From a virus, in IMG/VR virus record IMGVR_UViG_3300008740_000054, positions 1-22,257 of that record: a DNA stretch of 22,257 nt; one strand, written 5' to 3'. Positions 7,661 to 19,600 of the stretch are shown here, piece after piece; the first letter of the stretch is position 1; every line of letters begins with the position of its first letter. A program made the position numbers and the translations under genes. Under the pieces are notes generated by a model. That model did no database searches and had not been told where the DNA came from. It was given only the letters and a program-made list of their open reading frames with translations.

Positions 7661-10600
7661 TGGCATACGATAAAGATCAAAAAGAATTTCCATTACCTAC
7701 AGGAGATGAGTCAAACTCTCAACGTAAGACGTCTGAGTTTTTGCCTAAATATTTTAGAACACCTGTAAATGAAAAATTCCTTCATAGTACTTTAGATCAA
7801 TTATTATCTCCTGGTTCAGTAGAAAAGTTAACTGCTTATTATGGTAGAAAATCTAGTAAAGCACATACTACTAGTGATGTTTATGTACCTGAAGTTTCAA
7901 CTGATAGGGAAAATTATAAATTAGAACCTTCTACAATAGTTAAAGATGATTTAGAACAAACTGTATTTCATAAAGATTATATTGACTATATTAATCAAAT
8001 TAAAGCATTAGGTGGTAATGCAGATGATCATAGTATTCTTAATAAACAAGAATTCTATGCTTGGGCTCCACATATTTGTTGGGATAAGTTTTATAATTTT
8101 AGAGAATATTATTGGATGCCTTATGGTCCTCTAACTATTTCAATTGCCGGACAACAACAAAATATTACAAGTACCTATACTGTAGAAGTTAAAAATAATG
8201 TAGATAGCTATGCGTATTTGTTTACACCTGACGGATTAACTCAAAATCCAAATTTAAAATTATATAGAGGTCAAACTTATATTTTTGATGTATCTACAGC
8301 TGGTTTACCTTTTACAATTAAAACTGTTAGATCATTAAGTGATGACTATCTTTATACTAACGGTGTTTCAGCACAAAAAGTAGAATCAGGATTAGTTGCT
8401 TTTCAAGTTCCAGAATCAGCTCCAGATTTATTGTATTATGGTGCAAGTAATGACATTAATGTATTTGGAGAATTAAGAATTCATAATATAAGTGAAAATA
8501 CTTACATAAACGTAGATACAGATGTTATAGGTAAAAAAACTTATACTCTTACTGATGGAACAGAACTTTCAAATGGAATGAAGGTTCATTTTACTGGTAA
8601 TGTAACTCCAACAAAATATGCATCGGATGATTGGTATGTTGAGGGTGTAGGTACTGCTATTCAATTAATAAATGAAAAAGATTTAGAAATTTCAAGCATT
8701 TATTCTCAAACTTTTGACGTTCCATTTGATACACAAAAATTTGACAGAGTAGGTTTTGGAACAGCTACAACTTATGCAATTGCAAAAGACTATGTTGTAA
8801 TTAATAAAGGATCTTTAGATAAAAATCCTTGGTCACGTTATAATAGATGGACTCATAAATCAGTAATAGAATCAAGTGCAAAAGTTAATCAAGAAATTCC
8901 TTCATTTGATGAAAGTTTAAGAGCTAAACGTCCTATTATAGAATTTGAAGCGGGATTAAAATTACATGAATACGGAACTAAAGCTAAAGATAGTATTGAC
9001 TTAATAGATACAGCAACAACAGATGTAATGTCAACTATTGAAGGTTCTATAGGATACTATGTAGATGGAATTTTGCTTGTAGATGGTATGCGAGTATTAT
9101 TTACTGCTGATACAGATTTAACTGTTAATAATAAAATTTATACTGTAAAAATTATAACAATAACTTCGAATGGTGTTGCTACAAAACAAATTGCTCTTCA
9201 AGAAGCAACAGATACTACACCAAATACTAATGATGTTGTTTTAATTAAAAATGGAACAAAAAACATTGGTAAAATGTATTATTATGATGGTTCAAAATGG
9301 AAAATAACACAAACAAAAACTAAAGTAAATCAATCTCCATTATTTGATTTATTTGATAGCAATGGTGTAAGTTATGCAAATACAACAACATATGCAAGTA
9401 CAAATTTTCCTGGAAATAAAATTTTTAGTTATAAAGAAGGAACAGGAACTAATGATACAGAATTAGGATTTCCTTTAACATATCAAAGTGTCACTAATAT
9501 GGGAGACATTGTTTTTAATTTTAATTTAATAAATGAAACATTTTCTTATCAAACAGCAGATACATTAACAACAATTGATACTAATTCGGGATTGTTAAGA
9601 AAATATTCTGATTTAGCTACTTTTAAAGTTATATCTGGCTGGGAAACTGCAGATGTTAAAAGCAGTCAAAGAGTTATTAGACAATATGATGTGTCTACGC
9701 AAGTAAATGATTTTGCAGTAGATGTATATGAAAGAAGTGGCGATATAAATGATTTAAATATTAAAGTTTTTGTTAATCATAAAATTAAAAGAGATCCAAT
9801 TGATTATACTATTAATAGAATTAATGGTATTGCATATATTAGATTTATAAAAGATTTAGTAGCAGGTGATATAGTTATTTTAAAAACTAGAAGTGCTACA
9901 AAGAAAAATGCAAATGGACATTATGAATTTCCTAAAAATCTAGAATCTAATCCATTAAACAACAAAGTATCTACGTTTACTTTAGGACAAGTAGGAGATC
10001 ACGTTAATTCAATTGTGGAAGAAGTTCCAGGATTTATTGGAGTTTCACCGGGTAGTAATAATTTAAGAGATTTAGGTATTATTTCTAAATATGGTAGAAA
10101 ATTTTTACAGCATTCAGGATTAACAAATCTTGCTATATATCATCTTTGCAACAAAGAGAATAATATAGTTAAAGCAATAAGATATTCTCAAAATGAATAT
10201 AGTAAATTTAAAAGACAATTTATAGAACAAGCTAAAAATTTAGGAATGGATGGCACACCAGCTAATATGGTGGATGAAGTTCTTAGAAGAATTAATAAAG
10301 ATAAAACTAAAAGTATGCCTTTTTACTTTACCGACATGGCGGGTTCAGGTGGTTCTAAAAAAACATCAATTACAGTTGGAGATCCAGGTAATCCATATTA
10401 CGCATTAACAAATGTATTTTCATTAAGTGAATTAAGTGATAAGTCTGTATTAGTTTATAAAAATGATGTACAATTATTACATGATACTGATTATGTGTTT
10501 AATAGTGAAGGTTTTATTCAAATAAAAACAACTTTACAGAAAAATGATAAACTTGCTATTGTAGAATATGACACAACAAATGGTTCATATATTCCTGCAA

Positions 10601-13600
10601 CTCCAACTAAATTAGGTTTATATCCTAAATCTATACCTTCATTATATAATGATACTACGGCATTGACTCCAATTAATGTAATACAAGGACATGATGGTAG
10701 TATAGAAGTAGCTTACAATGATTATAGAGATGATATATTATTAGAATTAGAAAAAAGAATTTATAATAATCTTAAAGTTGCTTATGATCAAGAAGTATTT
10801 GGTCTTCATGATTTTATTCCAGGACATTATAGAAAAACAGATTATTCTTTAGATGCTATTAACAAGAGTTTATTAGTAGACTTTTCTAATTGGTTAAGTT
10901 TTGTAGGCAATATTGACTATACAGAAAATACATATCAAGAAATCCATGGTAGTAATTCACTTGTTTTTAATTATGGATCTATGTCTAGTTATGATAGTAA
11001 ACCACTATTAGGTTGGTGGAGAGGAATTTATAAACAAGCATATGATACAGATAGACCACATAGCCATCCTTGGGAAATGTTGGGTTTTGCAGAAAAACCA
11101 ACTTGGTTTGATACTGTTTATGGATCGGCTCCTTATACTAGTGACAACTTAATTTTATGGCAAGATTTACAAGATGGTGCTATTCGAGAACCTAATAAAA
11201 ATGTTGTAATTAAAGACAATTATAAAAGACCTGACTTACTTAAACATATACCTGTTAATTCTTTAGGCCTTTTAATAAGTCCACACGATAGTAATTTTTC
11301 ACAAGAATATGTTGCTCATTTAACTAGAGATCCATTTAAATTTGGTGATCACGCACCAGTAGAAAATGCATGGCGAAGAAGTTCTGATTATCCTTTTGCT
11401 GTTATGACATCTTGGATATTAAATCAACCTAGTCATGCTATTACAGTAGGTTGGGATAGATCAAGAGTTATAAGAAATACTGCAAAACAACTTGTATATA
11501 AAGATACAGGATCAAGAATTAAACTAGCTGATCTTAAATTTCCAAATTCTATTGCCGATGAAAATAAAGTTTTAACAGCAGGGTTTGTAAATTATATTTA
11601 CGAATATGTTGAAACAGATTTATTAACAAATTATTCTAATTATAGAGATAATGTTAAAAAAATTATTAATCAATTAGCATTTAAAGTTCGTGGTTATACT
11701 AAAAAAGACAAATTTAAATTACTATTAGATAGTAGAACTCCTTTAAACACTAGTAACGTATTTGTTCCTGAGGAAAATTATGATATAATTCTTAATACAA
11801 GTTCCCCTATAGATGTAGTAACTTATAGTGGAATAATTATAGAAAAATTAGCGGCAGGATTTACAATTAAAGGTTATGATAAAAATTCTCCAACTTTAAA
11901 ATATTTTGCTCCTATTAAAAAACAATCTGATGCTGTTATTAGAATAGGGGGTGTGAGTGCTTCTTATGTTAATTGGGGAGAAAATAAAAGATATGATGTA
12001 GGAATGATTGCCAAATATGGTGATGATTATTATTCTACAAAAGATCAACATATATCTAGTACAACATTTGAAGGATCAAATTTTATTAAATTACAAGAAT
12101 TACCTATTGAAGGAGGAGGTTCAGCATACTTACGTACTAATTTTGAAAGCACTGTTTCAGAAATTGCATATGGTTCTTTATTCAGAGAAATTCAAGATGT
12201 ATTTGATTTTATTCTTGGTTATGGAAAATATCTTGAGTCTTTAGGATTTGTATTTGATGATTTTAATAGAGATGTAGGAGCAGTTACTAATTGGCAATTA
12301 AGTGCTAAAGAATTTTTATATTGGACAACACAGGGTTGGGCGGAAGGCTCAGTAATATCTTTAAGTCCATTAGCTAATAAATTAAAATTAAAAACAAACT
12401 ATTGTGTGGGAGATAATGTATTTGATAATTTTTATGATTATACATTATTTAAAGAAGATGGCACTAAACTTGATAAAGAATTTGTAAGAGTAGTAAAACA
12501 GTATAATGATTATGAAATAATAACAAAAAATACTGTCAATGGAATTTATTATGCAAAAATTCCATTAGTACAAAAAGAACACGTAGTACTAATTGATAAT
12601 AAAACAATATTCAATGATATAATTTATGATGTCGAGTCTGGATATAGACAAGATAGATTGAAAGTTCTTGGATATATTACAGCAAACTGGACTGGTGGAT
12701 TAAATGTTCCAGGGTTCATATATGATCAAGCTAATGTAATCGAATGGTCGCCTTATACTGATTATGTAATGAGTGATATTGTAAAACATAAAGAATTTTA
12801 TTATACTGCTAAAAGTAAGATAAAAGGCAGTGCAAAGTTTATTGATAAAGATTGGGATAGATTAGATAATAAACCTGTAGCAGACTTATTTCCTAATTTT
12901 GAATATAAAACTAATCAATTCGCAGACTTTTTTGATTTGGATACAGATAATTTTGATTCAACCCAACAAAGAATGGCTCAACATTTAATAGGTTATCAAA
13001 AAAGACAATTTTTACAAAATATTATTAATGATGATGTTTCACAATATAAATTTTATCAAGGATATATTCAAGAAAAAGGAACTAAAAATGTATTAACTAA
13101 ACTATTTGATGCATTAACATCTGCAGATAAAGAAAGTATAGATTTTTATGAAGAGTGGGCAATTAGAAAAGGACATTATGGTGTAAGTCAAGGATTTGAT
13201 GAAGTAGAGTATACTTTAGATGATAGCAAATTTAGATCTAATCCACAACCTTTTGAATTAACAAATACTATAGATCCTTTAGCTACTGATTTAGTTATTA
13301 GACAAAAAGATAGTGATGTATATCTTAAACCTGAAAATTATACGCATAAACCTTTCCCAACAAAATATGAAAGTATACCGTATTTGCCAACTGCTGGATA
13401 TGTAGATCCTAGTGATGTTAAATTTATTGTAGCAAAATATGATGACATATTAAATTTAGATGTAGCTGTATTAAAACAAGGACATTATGTATGGGTAGGA
13501 AATTATAAAAATGATTGGGAAGTATTTAAATTTTCTAATACTCAAGCCAAATTAAGTAAAATAGAAAAGTCAGGTGATTTAATTTTAGTTACTACACAAA

Positions 13601-16600
13601 ATACTGCAAATGTAACTGTTGGAGAAATTTTTGCAATACGTGTAGGAACTGCAACACATATTTTAAAAGCAAATAAAGTAGAATTAAATGTTATTACCTG
13701 TGATAAAAAAGATGGTGTTTCTGCTGTAGATCCTGCAACAGGATACGTAAGTCAATTTAAAACATCTAGAATTGCAAGTATTACTGATGTAAATTCAAAA
13801 ATAATGGATACAGGTCTCCAGAATAATGAAAAATTCTGGGTTGATAAAAACGATAATAATAAATGGTCCGTATTGAATAATAGTTTTGTATATAATTCAC
13901 ATCAAGAAATTTCTAATCCTAATAATATAGCAAATACAGAATTTGGTAAAGTATTAGCTAGTAATGATGCAAATAACATTTTAGTTGTTGGTGCACCAAA
14001 TGATTCAGATGGTAGAGCTTTTGTTTATAAAAGAGGAGGAGATAATTCAACATTTAATTTATTTCAAGTTCTAGAATCGCCTCCACAAGATCCTGCATTA
14101 AACAAATTAGATGTATATGATGCTGGTGCAAAATTTGGATCAAGCGTTGCAATAAGTCCAGATGGAAAATATATTTTAGTAGGTGCTCCACAAGCCTCTA
14201 ATGTTAGAACTTATTATAAAGGAAATTATGCTGTAGGAACTCCATATACAATAGAAGATATTGTAAAATACAAAGAACAATTGTGGAAAGTTGTAAATCC
14301 TATATTACCTGAAGATCCTTCAGTAGATTTTACAACATTTGATAGTCATGTATTTGCTAAAGAATCAACATATGATTCTGTAACAGGAAATTATACACCA
14401 TTAACACAAATAATTTTAGGAAATTATATTTTTACAAATGCTACTACAGATCATTTATTAATTAGAGCATCATTAGATCAATACCAAGGTACTAAAATAG
14501 GAGACAAATTACAATTAGCTTGGAATAAATGGAATACTTTTGTTCCTCCATCAGGAACAGCATACGAACCATTTAATGGTTATAATGCTGATGTTACTAA
14601 TGCACTTCAAGGTGAACAAACAATTACAGAAAAAGTAGATGAAATATTAAGCATAGATCAAACTCTTAATGATTTAACAGTAGGTGATGCTATTGCCACT
14701 GACAGTGCAGATGGTACAGTAGCTTGGGTAAACAAAGTAGGTACTCAGTCTTTAATTTATTTGAAAGATGTTAAAGGTAATTTTTCAGCTACAGGTGATT
14801 TATTATTAGGATCTATAAATGTTGGAACATACCAGCGTGTATTCCAAGAAGATATAAACTATTTAGGTGGCTGGTGGAAAATTAGCATAGGTGCAACAGT
14901 TAATAATTGGCCATATATTTCAGAAACAAATCCATATCTAGTAATACATGATATTATTAGACAAGGAATTACTAGAACAGCATCATCATATTATAATGTT
15001 TTAGCCGCAACTCAAAATGCAGTTTTACCAGGTGTTCCAAGAACATCTGAAATAGGAATTTTATCTTATTACAAAACTTATAGTATTGCAGGACAACCAG
15101 TGTTCCAAGGTTTAGTTACTGATCAAAGATTCTTTTTTAGATTAAGCACTGCATTTAATACTAAAGTTGTTGGAAATACTATTAATGGGTGGTTAAACAC
15201 AATAAGAGATTCAAATAATACAGTGTTTGATCCAAGTGTAATGGGATTAAACTTTAGCGATATTAATAAAGAGCTTACAATAAACGGTATTTGGAATGGT
15301 TACATAACTGTAGATGCTGAAGCAGATAATTTAGGTAACTTTTATATACCAACAGTAGGCAGTACTGTTAGAGATCAAACGACAATGAAAACTGCTGAAG
15401 TTACTTTTGTTAAAACAATCGACTTTAACAAAATACAATTATTTTTAAAAGATGCCACAGGTGCTTTCAAAAAAGGACTTGATGCAGGTGAATCAAGTGA
15501 CATTTATTTAATAGGTACTCCAGATAGAAAAATTGGAACTTTAAGAGACGCAAGATTAGATGTTAATGGTCAAAGTGGGCCATACTTTGTATTTGATTCT
15601 GGTAAAACATTAATTTCTACAACTAATACAGATATAGAAGTAAGACATTTTGATAAAGAATATTGGTTTTATGATGAACAAACATTAGATGGTGTAGCTA
15701 GATCGGCTAACATTCCTGGAAGTACTAATAAAGATTATCTTCAAGTGTATAATATTTCTGCTGGAGAAGGAACACAAAGCGGTAATGTTAATGAAGGTGC
15801 ATATTCAGTTTATGAAATAGGAACAAATAATTTATTTGCTCATGCAGGAACATTTATAGTACCTGATACTAAAGATAATTTAAAAGTAGGTAGTAAAATA
15901 GAAATAAGAAAAGTAGGAGATGAAACTGTTGCGTATGTAGGAGCTTCGGGAGATTTATCATCAGCTACTCCTGGGAAAATTTATTTTGTTAAAAGAAGTA
16001 CTACTAAAAATTGGGCACTTTCAACAAATCCGTTGTATATGGGCGTATTTGATCCAGCTCTTTCATATGCTACAGGTGAATATACAATTTATAATTCAGA
16101 ATTATATAAAGCAAAAACAAATCTTGTTGCAGGTGCATGGAATTCAAGTTATTGGGAAAAACAAAGTGCAGGTACAGATTATTTAGGATATATTCCTAAT
16201 GATTCAGGAATAACATTAGAAGGAGATTCTACTCTTAACCAAAATAATTTAGTAATGTTTGGTGGACAATTTGATATTAATTCTACAGGAACAATTCTTG
16301 TAACTAATTTATTATACAGTACTGATGCACAAAAAGTTGCTGTATATAGATTACAAGAAGGACATTATACATATTCACAAACAATTACATCACCTGAAGA
16401 TTCATCTCCTAATATAAATTTTGCGAATAGCGTAGCTATTTCAGAAGATGGAAGTATGTTAGCTATTGGTAGTCCTTTAAAAGACTTTGCTAATGCTGTT
16501 GATGCCGGAGTAGTTTATACATATCTACAAGCAAGTGGTGTTTATTCATTGAATCAAAATTTAAGAAGTCCTGATAGTGAAAATTCAGAAAACTTTGGAC

Positions 16601-19600
16601 ACCAATTAGGATTTGATGGAAATACATTGGCAGTTACAAGTCTTAAAGGAGATATAACAGTTACCACTGCATTTGATACAGAAACTACAATATTTGATAC
16701 TGGAGCAACAACATTTTATAAAGTAATGTCAGATAGTGGTGCAGTACATTTATTTGAAAGATCAGGTAATACTTTATTATATGCTGAAAAATTTGTATAC
16801 ACAAATGATGGTACTGTAGAATTTGGACGTAATACATTAATAAATGATAATCATGTTTATATAGGTTTACCTACACTTACATTGGCTAATAGTAATAAAG
16901 GAACAGTTGTTAACTTTAGAAAAACTAAAGGAAAATCAAGTTGGATGCAAACAGTAGAAGGTGCTGACCATGTAGAAGTTGATAAAATTAAAAGTGTATT
17001 CATTTATAACAAGAAAAATAATTCTGTTGTTGCTAATTTAGATTATATTGATCCTGTATTAGGAAAAATTGCAGGTACAGCCGAACAAGAATTATATTAT
17101 AAAACACATTATGATCCAGCAATTTATAATTTAGGAACTTCAGCAGTAACAGTAGATACAAATAATCACTGGGCAGAAGAACAAGTAGGAAGACTTTGGT
17201 GGGATTTAAGCACGGTAAGATATTATTATCCTTATCAAGGCAATATTATATTCAATAATAATCATTGGAATAAACAATTTATTGGTTCATCTGTAGATGT
17301 ATATGAATGGGTAGAAACAATTTATAAGCCTAGTGTATGGACAGAACTTGCATCTAGTAACGAAGGATTATCTTTAGGAATAAGTGGTACACCTAAATAT
17401 GATGATACTGTATATGTTACTAGAAATACTTACGACAAAATTGCTCAAACTACAAAACCTAAATATTATTATTGGGTTAAAAATAAACAAACTACACCAG
17501 ATGTAGAATTTAGAAGTTTAAGTTCGTTAGCAGTTTCTAAACTTATAGATGATCCTAAAGGACAAGGTTACAAATATATTACGTTCTTTGATTCAAATAA
17601 ATTTGCGTTAGTTAATTGTGAATCATTATTATCAAATTCAGATGCTATTCTTAATGTTCGTTATTGGACAATAGAAAATAAAGAACTTAATATCCATAAT
17701 GAATATCAAGTTATGACTGAAGGATTGTCTACTAGTAAACCTTCTTCGGAAATAGAAAAAGTTTGGCATAATAGTTTAATAGGTTATGACGAACAAGGAA
17801 ATGCTGTACCTGATCCAAATTTAAGTAACAAATTAAAGTATGGAACTTTATATAAACCTAGACAAAGTTGGTTTGATAATCATCAAGAAGCATTAAAACA
17901 ATTAGTAGAAAGAGTTAATTCAGTATTGAAACTTAATTTAATTGTAGATAAAGTGGACTTAACTAACTTATCTAAAGCAGAAACACAGCCTACAACAAAT
18001 ACTAAACTTTTTGATAAAACTGTAGACGTAGTAGGAGATTTAGCTTTTGTAGGAACAAATACAATTAAGAAAGCAGAACTATTACCAACAATTGTAAATG
18101 GTAAAATTACTGATGTAACTATTTTAAGTAAAGGTAAAGGTTATACAACTGTACCTACATTTGAAATTTCAGGAGACAGCGGAAGTGGTGCTGTAATAGA
18201 ATTAACAATTGATGCTTTAGGACAAGTTGATACTGCAATTGTAAAAGTTAATGGAGAAGGATATACATCAAATACAAAAGTTGTTGTTAGACCTTACAGT
18301 GTACTTGTAAAAAGTGATGCAGAGCTTGGTGGTAAATGGGCAATATATGGTTATGATACAAGTTTAAGTACTTGGAGTAGAACAGCTTCACAAAAATATA
18401 ATACTGATCTTTATTGGTCATATATTGATTGGTATGACATAGGATATAATCAATTTACATCAATAGATTATACTGTTAGTCAATCATATTTGTTAGATTC
18501 TTTAAGTGATGAAATAGGAGATATTGTAAAAATAGAAAATGTAGGCACAGGTGGTTGGCTATTATTAGAAAAAATAGATAATCAACTTAATGTAGATTAT
18601 ACTGTAAATTATAAAACTATTGGTAGAGAAAATGGAACAATTGCATTTAAAAATACTTTATATGATTTTGGTTCTAATACTGTAGGTTATGCATCAACTA
18701 GTTATGATACTGTATTATATGATAGACAGCCTGTTCAAGAAACAAGAATAATATTAGAAGCTTTAAGAGATAAAATTTTTATTAATGATTTAGAAATATA
18801 TTATAACGAACTTTTCTTTGCTAGTTTAAGATATGCATTAAGCGAAAATAAATTAACAGATTGGGCATTTAAAACAAGTTTCATCAAAGTAAAACATAAT
18901 GCAGGTGATCTTAAACAAAAAGCAACTTATAAAAATGATAATCTTTCTAACTTCGAAGATTATATTAAAGAAGTTAAACCATACAAAACTAATATTAGAG
19001 AATATGTAAGTTCTTACGAAAAAGTAATACCATCAAGTTCAGTTATAACTGATTTTGACTTACCAGCTAGATATGATGATGATAATCAAATAACACCTAG
19101 TTCAGCAAAACTTGTAGGGACTGCTTTAACTGGAATAGATACAATTACAAGTTATCCTGATAAACATTGGTTAGAAAATGTAGGATTTAAGATTGTATCA
19201 TTTAATATAGGAGAAAAAGGTAGTGGTTATATTACTCCACCAATAGTTTCAATAACTGGCGGAGGAGGTTCTGGTGCTACAGCTCAAGCATATATTAGTG
19301 GAGGCAAAGTAACTTCAGTTATAATTCTTAAAGAAGGATCAGGATATTTAACAGCACCTACGGTAACTTTACAAGGAGGAATTAAAGATGTAACTACAGG
19401 AATAGTTGCTAAAGTTAGTGCTGTGTTAGGTAAGTCTTTAGTTAAAGCAACTCATCTTACTGTTAAGTTTGACAGAACATCAGGAACATATTTAATAACA
19501 TCATTAGCAAGAACAGAAACGTTTGCAGGAAATAATTCTGTATTAGATTATTATTTAAAATGGCCGTTAGATTTAAGAAGAAATACAATCAAAGTAACTG

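Larger units (their letters stand above)
14218..16254 (+). other. About 680-residue insertion between propeller blades
   Basis: Residues about 2187-2865. It starts and ends near a carbohydrate-binding-like module. In between are mixed beta-rich segments including the Trp-rich YLGGWWKISIG and QVYNISAGEGTQSGNVNEGA. No family recognised. The boundaries are set by where blade motifs stop and restart. Confidence 0.5.

Noticed and set aside
12008-16186. Two + strand frames (12008-12244 and 15986-16186) in another phase of the giant gene
   Set aside because: The giant frame continues unbroken through both with fibre/wedge-like protein sequence; these are chance frames.
13936-16960. Propeller region as a separate bacterial integrin-like gene joined by misassembly
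   Set aside because: The reading frame, codon use and base composition are continuous on both sides with no start, stop or gap.
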